This document shows positions 13,140 to 23,333 of a DNA stretch of 64,000 nucleotides, one piece after another. This DNA comes from Steinernema hermaphroditum. Lineage: Eukaryota > Nematoda > Chromadorea > Rhabditida > Steinernematidae. The notes below the pieces were generated by a model. That model did not search any database and was not told where the DNA came from. It worked only from the letters and a program-made list of their open reading frames with translations. The position numbers and the translations under genes are program-made. The first letter of the stretch is position 1, and the number at the start of each line of letters is the position of its first letter. Location: assembly GCA_030435675.1 (NCBI GenBank), contig CM059621.1:868001-932000 (forward strand), in the 5' to 3' direction.

Positions 13140-13965
13140 TAGGCTTATCTGAGTAACTGTCAAAGCTTTTCTCTCACCTAATACCACTCTGAATATATTT
13201 CTGAGAAGAAGGCTTTTCTATTGGGACACTTATGTATGAAAGGCCTGATCAGGATTCAAAAACTCTTTGTGCTGATAGCGGCATGAACGGTTGTGAGAAA
13301 TGGATCCAAAGTGAAGTGAAGGTTGCAACAGTAGAGTGTCCGGGGAAGAATGAAAGCTTTGTGATATGCTATCAATCAACTCTTCCAGTCGAGAAGTTTC
13401 AATCGACTGAACGAGTTGGTTGAAACTGATCGACTAGAAGATGAGACATAATCATAGTTGAAATGAAATCTGGCAGTCACCATTAATCAGCAGAAGCACT
13501 TTAGTGCAGAAATACGAGGTGGGTCTGGCCACTGGTTAATGGAAGTGATTTCCTGTGAAGTCTTGGACAAGGAAACACGCACCGACAAGTGCTTTCGAAT
13601 CGGAAATTGACTAAAGCACTTTGAAAAGAGAGACTATAGTGGGGGCCATAAGGCGTAGAACATCGAAATATTTTGATAATTCTTGGGCGGGAAATACGGC
13701 ACCATATCAACGACGCTCAATACCATCTTACCTCGTCTTCACCGTAGCCATGTGATTAACTGTGGGTAGCAGCTTTTCTCTCGCCGAATGCTGCTCAAAA
13801 GACATTATTGAGAAGAAGGCTTTTCCATTGGGAGACTTGTGTATGAGAGAAATGATCAGGATTCGAAAACACTTTGCGCTGATAGGGGCATAAACGGTTC
13901 CGAGAAATGGATTCGAAGTAAACGTTGCAACAGCAAGAATGTCCGGGGATGAAAATGAAAACTGT
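13140..13965. repeat. Pair of direct repeats about 600 bases apart
   Basis: About 220 bases at 13140-13365 recur at about 13745-13965. Both contain AGCTTTTCTCTC, TGAGAAGAAGGCTTTTC, a GGATTC.AAAA.CTTTG block, AAACGGTT or GAACGGTT, and a GAATGTCCGGGG-type block. The copies are roughly 80 percent alike by eye. Neither carries a convincing gene. Confidence 0.6.
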
Positions 13966-14187
13966 GGAACAAAGAGCTGCAGATTAGAAGCAGCATACCT
14001 GATTTGTTGTCTCCAAGAGTTTATTTTCGAAAAGTTGGTCTGTTTTCTCCAAAGTGTAGAACAGTTGCCTGTCTGTTGTTCCCCAGGAGCAGGTTTTACT
14101 GTACTTCTTCACTTATGTTTATCTAGAAGTGTGCAATATAATCAATGTGAATAACGGAAATTGAGAACACAGGAGGGTTTCATAATT

Positions 14188-14440
14188 TCAATGCTCGTAG
14201 CGGTCTTTGCCGTCAAGCTTCTCGATTTCTTCGAGCTTGGCGAATATCTTCTCACGGTAGGTGTTGGGGTCTTGCTCGTCGTAGATGGGGTTGAACTCGA
14301 GGTATACGGTTGTCAATGATTGGATTGTTCCCAGTTTGTTTGGATTTGGATTGATTGGATTGTTCTTCACAATCCACTTCTTTCCAATCAGAGATCTTAT
14401 TCCTACCAACCTTCAGTTGAGCAAGTCTTTTCTAAAGAAC
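14188..14440 (-). pseudogene. SDS22/PPP1R7-like leucine-rich-repeat C-terminal remnant
   Basis: The last 40 residues read as an LRR-cap tail of the SDS22 (PPP1R7) type, with a TVYLEFNPI core, an acidic spacer, YREKI and an EIEKLDG end. SDS22 is a protein phosphatase 1 regulator built of leucine-rich repeats. Upstream, after an acceptor-like TTCTTTAG, a second frame reads like another repeat (LKVGRNKISDWKEVD). The two pieces sit in different frames with no usable donor and acceptor between them. A CAATCCAATCAATCC-type low-complexity run lies at the junction. I find no further leucine-rich repeats upstream. I therefore read it as a truncated, frameshifted gene copy. It could still be the last exon of a very divergent gene. 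Confidence 0.45.
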
Positions 14441-15083
14441 AAAAATGAAACATATCATACACCATACATGTGCATACACCCTTTGCAATGTCAAGTTGTT
14501 GCATTGAGGCTCCCCATCTGGATAGTGTGAATTGCAGATGTGAGTGTGGTGCCTCTATCGAGTAGATGACACCTTTGAGATCCAATAGATTTGAGGCTCT
14601 GTTCGAAGGTTTAAATCTCCACATTAGGTTAGTTTGGCGCATTGTAATGAGCCACTTTCCCAATGATTGTGTCCAATGAGCTTTGCCCATCTTTTGAATC
14701 TAGATGTCATGAAGCGTGTTTTGAATTTTCAAGCTAAATTCGTTAATGATCGCACAGTGATCATCACGCAGTTGATGCTGTACCAATACTTTAATGACAA
14801 CGTCACTGGCTCAGTGTATGACATCAAAACACAGATGATGATAAGAATGGACCACGTTGATAATACATCATTGGCTAACGCCTACGCGGAGTAACCGTCA
14901 GTAACAACTTAGCTTACTTATTCGTTTTTAAAAACTTCCTCGATGCAGCCAAACATTCTGCTGCTGAAAACTCATTCATTCCCTGCAGAAATAGAGAAAT
15001 CAAATCAGCCGAATCCATTGGTTCATGGTTAATTGTAATCAGTACACGCCTGATGTGTTCTGCCCTCTCCTTCTCCACGTATC

Positions 15084-15114
15084 TGATAAAACATTTCCCA
15101 CGCGCTTATAAATA
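15084..15114 (+). promoter_or_regulatory. GATA motif and TATA box of the plus-strand lectin gene
   Basis: A TGATAA motif at 15084-15089 and a TATAAATA box at 15107-15114 lie just upstream of the lectin start codon at 15147. TGATAA is the site bound by nematode intestinal GATA factors such as ELT-2, and many nematode lectin genes are intestinal. Use of these sites here is inferred. Confidence 0.5.
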
Positions 15115-15146
15115 AGCGACCCAATCAGTTTCCGCACTCAACCACC

Positions 15147-15636
15147 ATGAAAGGCCTCCTTCTTCACCTTCTTTCGTTCATCATCCTCTTCAGCGCTGCC
15201 GACAAATGTCCTCCCGGCGCTATCCTCAGCTACACCGGCGACAAATGCTACACCATGGTGCCTTTCGAGGCCAGCTTCAATCAGGCTCAAAAAGTTTGCA
15301 ACAGTTTCGGCGCTCGTCTTGCCTCCATCCACAACAAGTGGGACAACGCTCTGCTCACCGGTGAGTAAAAATGTCTTGGAACTTGAAAGCTACATGTCCC
15401 ATTCAGTTTCGGAAAACGGCAACGAGGATGTCTGGTTAGGCGGATTCGATCGGTATAAAAACAACACCTGGGCGTGGACGGACAGTTCGCCATTCGACTT
15501 CAATCGCTGGGCGGCTGGGGAACCTCAGTATGGTAACTGTATCGCCATGAACGCTGGCACTCAGCTGTGGGCAGCCACAGCTTGTGTGAACACTTATCCT
15601 TTCATCTGCGAAATGATACCTTACAGTACGAGCTAG
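15147..15636 (+). CDS. Secreted C-type lectin-domain protein (single CTLD)
   Basis: Two exons, 15147-15360 and 15407-15636, are joined across a 46-base intron (GTGAGT...TTCAG, phase 1) to give 147 residues. The first 18 or so residues are a signal peptide (MKGLLLHLLSFIILFSA). The rest is one C-type lectin domain with six cysteines in the usual order (KCPPG, KCYTM, VCNSF, NCIAM, ACVN, ICEM). It has the WLGG core strand and a WAWTDSSPFDF loop. The usual EPN/WND calcium-binding triplets are replaced by EPQ and by WAA, so calcium-dependent sugar binding is doubtful. AATAAA follows 36 bases after the stop (15672-15677). It is related to the minus-strand lectin at 17387-17905, with the intron in the same place. 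The family is secreted and often linked to gut defence in nematodes; the ligand is unknown. Confidence 0.88.
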
Positions 15637-15934
15637 TTCATACGGTTGCTTATACGGTGACATCCATGTTTAATAAATAGGCTCGTGTACTACATGATCA
15701 GTTCAGTTAGTCACTCAAGATTGCTAAGCCCCTCTGTGAAGAGGTGAATTCAAAGGGCAAGCGTGCCTTTATTCTCAAGACATACAGTGCACATATTGCA
15801 TCCACGAACCACAATGGTAGTGATGGAGGTTCAGCTAAGGATTGAGTCCGCCATAAGATTAACATACTCGGTATATCGAATGCAAAATATTTACTTCAAG
15901 CATCTATACTATCTTCTTTTGTATAAGAGAGTGG

Positions 15935-16284
15935 CTAGTAGACACTGCCCATCTTGTATCCCTTTCCGGGATAGCATCGATCGAGACACTCCTGAGTGAA
16001 GCAGCAGTAGGAGTTGACGATCTCCTGAAGGGAACACTTCTTCGCACAGCAGAAGTCGTTCCACGCGGGTGTTCCAGAAGCTACAATCGTCATTGTTTCT
16101 TAAAGTTTTCTACGAGATGCCCACCTTTGAGACAAGGATGCGCCTCCGTTTTCATCGTGCACGCCTTCTTCAGCCAGGTAGACTGCTTCTCGGAGCCACA
16201 GAGACGCATCTGGTTGGCATCGACTTGGATGAAGACGACGAGGAAGATAGCGGCGGCGCAGAGAAGAAGCAGACGAGACGCCAT
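15935..16284 (-). CDS. Small secreted cysteine-rich peptide, divergent insulin-like
   Basis: Two exons, 16284-16125 and 16080-15935, flank a 44-base intron (GTGGGC...TTGTAG, phase 1) and encode 101 residues. Residues 1-23 form a clear signal peptide (MASRLLLLCAAAIFLVVF). A B-chain-like part follows (RLCGSEKQSTWLKKAC), then a spacer, then an A-chain-like CCAKKCSLQEIVNSYCC. This is the insulin superfamily order, with the LCG and CC-x3-C hallmarks. In both chains the next cysteine is one residue further away than in vertebrate insulin (12 and 9 residues instead of 11 and 8). Three more cysteines occur (one before and two after the canonical set), and there is no dibasic C-peptide. Nematode insulin-like genes are numerous and variable, so the assignment is plausible. 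An unrelated disulfide-rich effector or hormone remains possible. It sits between two lectin genes. Confidence 0.6.
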
Positions 16285-17386
16285 GGCGATGTGGTCGAAA
16301 CTGATTGGAGGGACCGTTTTGTGCGTTCGAAACAGCTGAGGATCGGGACACCCATCGATCACGGTGTTTACAGCGATTGGACGGGATCCGAGGGCGTTGA
16401 AAAACTTGGAAAGAATCGATCTTGGAGAACAGTGCATGTCTTTTGTTTCAAGAGTCACATACACACAACATATTGAATTTGTAGGCGGAAGTGGAGTTTC
16501 GCCACTTTGCCAAGATATGACACCATTGACCGAAGATAAAAGTCGCTTCCACGCAGCTTCCACGTTTCTGTACTTACTTTGTGAGCGATATAATGCGACA
16601 CGATTCCTTCAGAAAGTGATGACGGTGGTTCATCGCTCTAATTTTCATGATTTAGCCTAACTTTAAGCATTTGCTCTTTGAGCAACTTGAGCAGCTGATT
16701 TCAGAGCGATTTCAAGATATGCTGAGCTAAAACAGTGTTCTGAAGATGCACAAAAGTCAAGCTACAATCTTCGGAAATTGGATGGAAAAGTTAGGACTTG
16801 AAGCAAGCTGAACCTCGGAAGATCATGGAAAACCTCATCACCCAGCATGTGCAATTTAACTGTTTCTGGAGCATCATGGGTTGTCTTTCCTTTGGATTGC
16901 CCATAAAAGAGCTGCTGCTAGAACTCCTCGTTACATTGCCGTCATATAGATTTGATGCGTCCGATAAAACTTTTTACATCTATACATTTACGCTCCCCAC
17001 CGCGCTCAAAAAACGAAACTCCGGTGCTTATCAAAGAGACACAACATATTTGCGGTGTCTACGTAATCCTGCCAGTGCGATTTGATAACTGCATCTCGAT
17101 GTCTAAGTAATTCAAATGTAAATTGGTGTTTTGGAAATGGAAATGAAATGCTCCAAAACGCCAATTTACACTCTGTGATAAGAAATAGAGTTTCGTTTTG
17201 AGCGCGGAGCGGTCGTGTCGTCCTCCGGCTCTCCTGTCTAGCGGTCGATTGCGGTCATTCAAAATCGAACTCTGACAACTTTTATGTGACCCATAATGGA
17301 ACATAACAGACAGAACACTACTTCGAATAGCGTTTTCTATTAGTTTTTGCCAGAATAGCATTCAATAAATCTCACTATTCATGCTT
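16285..17386. other. No gene recognised between the insulin-like and second lectin genes
   Basis: The stretch has short frames only. No signal peptide, lectin half or splice-linked exon is visible. The first few hundred bases presumably contain the promoter of the minus-strand insulin-like gene. Confidence 0.5.
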
Positions 17387-17905
17387 TTAATGACCATTAT
17401 CTCGACCACAGTCCTCAGAACTGCGTTCGACGGTCTTTTCACAAATAAACCCAGTAATGTACCGACTATCTCCATCGGCGCAATCCCAATCGGTCCAAAG
17501 GTGTAAACCGCTATTCATCACAAGGCAGTCGTAAAGGGGATATCTTCCAGGATACAGTGTGAAGTCGAAAGGGGAGTTATCGAGCCAGCTCCAGGTGCCG
17601 ACGGAATACTGTCCACCCAACCAGAATATACCTTGTTCCTGTGCTAGAAGAGTCAAAAACAAGCTATTCTGCTTGCGTAAAGACAGTCACTTACCTAGAA
17701 GAGTGTAAGCATCCCATTTGTTGTGAATTGATGCTAGAACTCCACCTCTGTCCTCGCAATAAGCTTGCGCTTCGGAGAAATTGCGCTCACCGTAGTGGAA
17801 ATGAAAGCATTTGCCACCGTTGTAGCTGAGGATCTCTTCAGGTTCGCACATGTTTATGGCATAAGTGAGCGACAGACAGGTAAGCAATATTAGAAGCAGC
17901 ATCAC
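17387..17905 (-). CDS. Secreted C-type lectin-domain protein (single CTLD)
   Basis: Exons 17905-17695 and 17643-17387 join across a 48-base intron (GTAAGT...TTCTAG, phase 1) to encode 155 residues. A signal peptide (MMLLLILLTCLSLTYA) precedes one C-type lectin domain. Cysteines occur at MCEPEE, KCFHF, YCEDR, DCLVM, DCADG and ICEK, with an extra cysteine in the short DCGRDNGH tail. The WLGG core and a WSWLDNSPFDF loop match the plus-strand lectin at 15147. EPN is absent, so calcium-dependent sugar binding is uncertain. Intron position and phase are the same in both genes, which indicates a local duplication, now inverted and strongly diverged. Confidence 0.87.
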
Positions 17906-17938
17906 AGCGATTGTTGCCAGATACTGGGTATCGTGAGA

Positions 17939-18055
17939 TATATAACGGAGTCTAAGTCAACATGAATGGTTTTGGGTTGCACATCATAGCACTGTTTACT
18001 TGTTTAACACCGGAAACGGACCAATCTGTGACTATTTTGACATTATCATTGATAA
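17939..18055 (-). promoter_or_regulatory. TATA box and inverted GATA pair upstream of the minus-strand lectin
   Basis: A TATATA box (17939-17944) lies about 35 bases before the start codon at 17905. Further upstream, TTATCA (18043-18048) and TGATAA (18050-18055) form an inverted pair of GATA-factor motifs separated by one base. The plus-strand lectin also has a TGATAA beside its TATA box, which suggests shared intestinal regulation. Function is inferred from the motifs. Confidence 0.45.
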
Positions 18056-18372
18056 CAGGCTCTTCTCTTGTCAGTTGTGTCGCGCTGGCGAATGCTCCCA
18101 CCACGAATGCTACAGGTGTAGCATAAGTTCTGCAAGTTCACAAAAATGCTGATCAAATTCGGTGAAACTTTACATGAACAACTGAAACTGTCTGAAAAAT
18201 AGGGTTTCGACAGATGATGGCCGTCCTTTTTCGTGATGCAGGCGCTTCTTGAAATTCGTGACATGGCTTCCGGTGCAATTCGCTGCATGCGTTTCGAACA
18301 GAGACCTCAAATTGGCGCATTTTATGGCGTTGGCATTGTTACCCAAGATGCTCTACGTAGAATAGTTCACAT

Positions 18373-18635
18373 TAGGGATGCACCGGAACGAACCGGAATC
18401 AGTCAGAAGGTCCGGGGTTCGAATCCACACGCGAGCAAAATTTTTTTTTTTGGTATTTTCTTGACATCACATTCTGGAAACTGTTTGATTGTCTGATTCT
18501 ACGTAAGCAAAATTTAAATATGCGGAAAAACATACGAAAAAAGTATTTAAAAAAGTTTTGCTCGCGGGTGGATTCGAACCCCGGACCTTCTGACTGATTC
18601 CGGTTCGTTCCGGTTTCCGTTCCGGTGCATCTCTA
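18373..18635. mobile_element. Foldback MITE with tRNA T-arm-like inverted repeats
   Basis: The arms at about 18373-18440 and 18555-18635 are inverted copies of each other. They start TAGGGATGCACCGGAACG, continue through CAGTCAGAAGGTCCGGGG and the B-box-like GGTTCGAATCC, and end in GCGAGCAAAA plus a T-run. The middle is about 110 AT-rich bases. Related copies occur at 12118, 53123, 56366 and 56575. No protein is encoded. Confidence 0.7.
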
Positions 18636-18689
18636 GTTCACATGATTCAAACCCGGCGAGTTTGGAGGGCAAAATGATTTCTCCCAAAA

Positions 18690-19060
18690 GTTGGGACAGA
18701 TTTTCTTGCAGCGACCCAGGTCGCCGACGCTCTGGAGACACTGTCACCGAGGAAAACGCAACTCGCGGACCGAACTTTCCGAAGACGATCCGAGCTTTTT
18801 GCTTACTTGTTTGAACAAAGCGAAAGAGCAATCCAGGAATGTTTTCTATAAAGTTGCATTTTCAATGAGAACAAGACCATTCACTACTGATAAAGCTAGG
18901 CTACCCTTTTCCATGGCCTAAGGAAAAATGAAAAAAGTGGAACGATATAGGGTGCCCTACCTTCGAGCATATTCGAAATAATGGTCCAGTTTCTAGACTG
19001 TCTTACATACATTTCGGAATGATGTGGTGATAGCATTTATGATACAGGCTATCTACAAGT
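18690..19060. other. Repeat fragment and no gene
   Basis: Bases 18700-18780 (GTCGCCGACGCTCTGGAGAC and following) resemble the end of dispersed repeat 1 at 12560-12620. The remainder shows no supported feature. Confidence 0.4.
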
Positions 19061-19597
19061 TTATCCAGAGAATACAACATCACATTCACATCCTGCCCCC
19101 TCGAGAAAAGCCATCTGCTGGGGAGTCCATTTGCCAGTCAATTCGAGCGTCTTCATACTGCCATGATCGAGTTGGGCCTTTAGAAACGCCCAGGTTCCCT
19201 CGTTCGAGTAGACCGTCCTAACAGAACTGAAAGCGATCTTCGCGAGCTTGGAGAACAGACGATCGTCGACGTAAGGACTTGTGATTTCCAGTGTAAGATC
19301 CTCGGAAGCCAGGTGGCCGAAAACGAAGCGAAAGAACTCGTCCAACAGCGGTCTTCCCCTAGAGTCGAGCACCTTGATCCACCTTTCGATGGGATATTCC
19401 AGCCTGGGCTTGTCGTCCACAATATGCATTTCGGAGATGGCCACCTTCGAGTCGTCCTTCATCTGGTCCAGTTCCTCCACACAGCACATCTTCGTCTGGT
19501 GACATAGCTTCAAGACACTCAGGTCATCGAAATGGTAGTAGACCTCCTTCTGGACCTTGTCGATCTGAATGTGCAGCGCGAACAGCTTAGGCTTCAT
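19061..19597 (-). CDS. Uncharacterised single-exon protein, 178 aa
   Basis: One uninterrupted frame encodes 178 residues from MKPKLFALHI to a stop after CDVVFSG. There is no signal peptide or membrane segment. Composition is that of a real soluble protein, with alternating leucine-rich helices and strands (EEFFRFVFG-type and LTLEITSP stretches, then LKTLELTGKW near the end). The end resembles the LRR-like tails of the large F-box-associated families expanded in nematodes, but no F-box motif is present, so I give no name. A second, longer protein of similar style is encoded at 22458-23333. A possible alternative is a degenerate family member lacking its N-terminal half. Confidence 0.6.
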   Translation of the reverse strand: MKPKLFALHIQIDKVQKEVYYHFDDLSVLKLCHQTKMCCVEELDQMKDDSKVAISEMHIVDDKPRLEYPIERWIKVLDSRGRPLLDEFFRFVFGHLASEDLTLEITSPYVDDRLFSKLAKIAFSSVRTVYSNEGTWAFLKAQLDHGSMKTLELTGKWTPQQMAFLEGAGCECDVVFSG

Positions 19598-20092
19598 GAT
19601 TGGAAAGGAGAGAGGGAGTGAAGTGACGTTTATATCAACACACAGCGATGCGAATAACGGCGACCACCGAACGTCGAGTTCAAAGATGACACCTTATTTT
19701 GGCGGCGTCAAAGCATTCCGACCTAATCGGATTAGCGAGTGCAGAGCAGGTGGGAAGGCGCGTGAACGAATTGTGGGTTGCACGGTGCGAGCAAAGGAAG
19801 CGCCAACCCGTTTGTGATCGTGAGAAATCGAAAAAATGAGACTTTCAGATGTGGGACTTAAAGAGATCAGAAGAAACAAACAATAAGATAGGGATACATT
19901 TCTCGCGAAGTCAACACCTCCCACGATAATCCATGATAACCATGTTGCTGTTTGAACTCTTAATGCAGCACGGTCTTTGGCTTCTTCGAGCTTCCGTGCA
20001 AACGCCGCGATCTGCTGCGGACTATGACCACCAGTACCTTGAAAATTCTAAACATTTCCATGAATTTAAGTTTGTATACTCTTGATAATTAG

Positions 20093-22171
20093 GAGAAACT
20101 ACAGGACGCAACAAAAGGAATGCAGACGATCTTCTGCTCTTCCTCTTCGTGACTGTCTTCGGAGCTCGTCAGAGGTGGCGCTTATAACCGAACGGGTGGA
20201 CGTGCTCAACGTCGTCGCGAAGTCGATGGACTCGGCTGAGATTCGCGCCGGACTTCTTGACGTTGTGAACGCTTTAGTTTTTCTCCACGAAAAAGTTAGT
20301 TGCCCGATTAGGAGATGCAACCGATCTACCCGTCTACCACAGACTGTCCAGTGTTTGAAGTCTCCTTCTGCAAATCCTGTAAAGGAGACTAAAGTTTGAA
20401 AAGCGTCACCTAGACACTAGACAGTCTAGAATGCCGGAGACAGACGAATGCACTCTCACGACCGGTTGCTTGTCTACATTTTTCCGTTCACTTTCAGGCG
20501 GGTATAATCCACAATTCCCTTTCTGCAGCGGCAATCTTCGTAACCCCCGACGGCCGCTGGAAGCTCGGCTCCTTCGAGCACGCCTCTCGGAGGAGTGGTG
20601 ACTCGCCGGACGTCAAAGATTTTGTAGCTTTACTGCAATTCCTCACGCCGCTGGTGGACGAGGAAACCGCCGACGAATTCGATGCTTTAAAAGAGCGACT
20701 CAGCGACGAATCAATAGAGCTTCGAGCGCTTCTAGAAGATGGTAGCCTGCAGAGCCCACTGTTTGAAATTACGAACTTCCTTGAACATATCCAGCTGAAG
20801 AGTGATGAAGAGAAGATTGATTTCTTCGGGTAATTAATTTAAACTTTCCAATTATGGTCTACGGTAGCAGAAGCCTGGTTGTCGCCGTTTTCCAGTGGGA
20901 TTTGAGCTGTTATGCTCCAAGCTGCTTATTTCTAGGAATCTAACCCACAAACTGTCCCACGCTACACCCGAATCCGTCGCCAAAAGACTGATACGACTGT
21001 TTTTGTCACGGTACGTCATGCTGGACGAAAGAGCCCACGAGAGCTTTCTTCTGCATCTTCTGAGTATGAACGGTAAGTAGCACAGTAACCACAGACTGAA
21101 AATCTTCCAGGATTACTGTAGTCGGGCTTAAACTGACATCTTTTTAGACATCTTAAGCGAGGACCTCTACCGCTCCTACTTGATCCCCGAGATCCTGAGG
21201 ATTTTCGGCGTTCGGGACAAGGCAATCCGATTGGCGCTTCTCCGCCACTTCCATCTCTACTGTCCGCACATCGACCATACGTCATGTGCAGGCCGAATCC
21301 TCCCTGAGGTTTGTTTCCACATCCTGAACGCGTGACTCTTTGTTTAGCTCACCCTGGGGATGTACGATACCGACGACGTAATCGTCAGCGCCAGTCTGAG
21401 GGCCATGGCCGACCTGGTGCCTATATTGGGAGGAGAGTGCGTAACTGGCGCCGTGCACACGAAACACTTCTCCGATGGCACGCCTAAGCCGCTCAAGGGC
21501 GCCCTGGCACCGTCCACAGCCCCTTCAGAAGCGTCGACCCCTTCGCGATACGTTCCGACGCCTTCATCTACTTCCGCTTCCCCTGATACGTCGAAGAGGA
21601 GATCTTCAAAGCTCACTGTAGAAGCCGAAGAAGTTCCGAAAATGGAAGAGGATGAATGGTCTTCCTGGGGTGCTCAAGACGCCGAGACGGTTGAGAACGA
21701 CGAACAAGTGGCGAATGAGGAGACAGAGGAAAGGAAATCAGAAGAGAAGGTGAAAATAGCGACAGCAAGAGCGGATCCACCGTCTCGTCCTTTGAGTCGC
21801 CGGAGTGAGAAGTCAAATATCGGTAAGTGGCTAATGTAGCCCTCTCGTGGGCTTTATCTCCAAGAATCTTCTATGACGATCTCTCCATTGCAGGCTCTGA
21901 ATTCTCCCTTCCTCAAATAAAACCGCCCGCTGAAGAAGAAGTGGACTTCTTCGCCGATATGGAACCCAAATTCGATAGCGCTCCTTCCCTTGTCGATTCG
22001 CTCAAATCGCGCGCTCTGATGGAGGCATCCACGTCGTACCTCGACAGACAAGCAGGCATTCCCGTCAAGTTCACCCTCTTCAACTCCGATAAGGAGTCGT
22101 CGGCGGAGACGGAGTTGGAACACCAAGACACCGAGACAAATGGAACGAGCGTGTGGGAGATCCGATCGTAA
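20093..22171 (+). CDS. SCY1-like pseudokinase (SCYL3-type), 5' end unresolved
   Basis: Six exons can be joined in phase: about 20093-20294, 20498-20829, 20936-21072, 21148-21308, 21348-21822 and 21894-22171. They give at least 527 residues. The first visible part matches the hinge and C-lobe of a SCYL pseudokinase (ALITERVDVL, then VNALVFLHEK). IFVTPDGRWKLGSFEH follows, where an active kinase would have HRD and DFG; both are missing, as expected. HEAT-like helices follow (LRIFGVRDKAIRLALLRH and neighbours), then a Ser/Pro/Glu-rich tail ending in VDFFADMEPKF, typical of the family. SCYL proteins act as scaffolds in Golgi and vesicle traffic. SCYL3 normally begins with a full N-lobe, which I cannot find upstream, so the first exon is either missed, very divergent or lost. 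The donors of exons 1-5 and the acceptors of exons 2-6 are all canonical. Confidence 0.8.
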
Positions 22172-22457
22172 TGCATCTGATGCATCGTGATTCCACTAAT
22201 CTGTAGCTTATTGTCCCTGATCTCCGGGATATGTATATCTTATTTGTTATGGATGCTCATCCATCCGTACATCCATACCCAACTCTCCGCCGGTGCACAG
22301 AAGGTCCGCGGCCAGTTGTTCCGCGGAGAGTCCTGCTCCGCTCTGGTAATCCTTTGATTCAGGAGTACAGACTCGGTAAATTTTGCGATGCTATATGGAA
22401 GACGAACACCACATATATTCACGTTTCATTTGTCTCCGGGACCCCGCATACGTTTTC

Positions 22458-23333
22458 ATGAATTTCCTTCCTCTTGCGTTTATCGACGATGTCATTGGTC
22501 TCTTTCTACAGGAATACATCACGAAAGTGAGGCTACTGAGCGGACATTGGTCGTCTATCGCTGATGTCCACTGCGTGAAACGCCGAAGATTATCTGTCTT
22601 CCTGTATTCAAACGAGGAAGGAACTGAAATGAAATTATTTGCATCACGCCAGAGCGGACACGTCAACATCGACTACAAATACGACAGAATTGATATGCTA
22701 TATTTGAGGAAGACAAAGGAAACGGGTGAGACGTTCTCGATGCGAGATTTTAAGCGGAAGGTGATGCCACTGATACTCTCGATAATGTGTCGGTGCACAT
22801 TTTATGTTCAAGCTGATAGTAGAAAGCTCCCAAAACCCTGCAGGGACGTTGTGTTCCATGGGTTAAGAGAGTGCAGAGAGTTTGGGCTCATATTTGTGCA
22901 TGAATGTGGAGAAGCATCTCACGAATTCGTTCGAGCTCAAATCGGTCATGGAGACGGGAGGGGTCTTACGTTGTTTGGCAATGGATGGCCCCAGCACGTG
23001 CAAAGCTCGCTAAACTCGTTTATGAAGTCATCTTACTTTAATTGTCTCGATATTTCTTTCTCGAACTTTGTATTGGATTTCGACATGGTCACCACTTTCT
23101 TTGAGCGGTTTGTCAAAGGAGAGATACGTGATATTGCAAATCTAATAGGAGCACCTTCTTTTGATGTCAAAGAGCTAAATCAACTTTACCCAGAGTACGC
23201 ATATGATTTGCGGGATTGGCCTCAACAGAAGAAAGCACGGTGGACAGCGCCTAATGGAACAAAGCTCACAGTCAACATCGATGAGAGTGGCTACATTATG
23301 ATTTGCTATTATAAACATTATCTTAAAGTTTGA
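22458..23333 (+). CDS. Uncharacterised single-exon protein, 291 aa
   Basis: The frame is open from 22383, but I choose the ATG at 22458 because MNFLPLAFIDDVIGLF looks like a natural N-terminus of nematode orphan proteins of this sort, which I recall mainly from Steinernema. The protein has no signal peptide. It ends with a basic, aromatic segment (KARWTAPNGTKLTVN then ICYYKHY). An AATAAA signal is at 23350-23355, 17 bases past the stop. It shares style, though not clear sequence identity, with the 178-residue protein at 19061-19597, which flanks the SCYL3 gene on the other side. An F-box-like start is possible (LPLAFIDDV), but I cannot establish it. Confidence 0.7.
   Translation: MNFLPLAFIDDVIGLFLQEYITKVRLLSGHWSSIADVHCVKRRRLSVFLYSNEEGTEMKLFASRQSGHVNIDYKYDRIDMLYLRKTKETGETFSMRDFKRKVMPLILSIMCRCTFYVQADSRKLPKPCRDVVFHGLRECREFGLIFVHECGEASHEFVRAQIGHGDGRGLTLFGNGWPQHVQSSLNSFMKSSYFNCLDISFSNFVLDFDMVTTFFERFVKGEIRDIANLIGAPSFDVKELNQLYPEYAYDLRDWPQQKKARWTAPNGTKLTVNIDESGYIMICYYKHYLKV

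Noticed and set aside
19694..20040. Minus-strand frame beginning near a TTTTCAAG acceptor and reading HSPQQIAAFARKLEEAKDRA
   Set aside because: The amphipathic helix is suggestive of a real small exon. I could not find a matching start, donor or family, and it overlaps the region where the SCYL3 5' end should lie.
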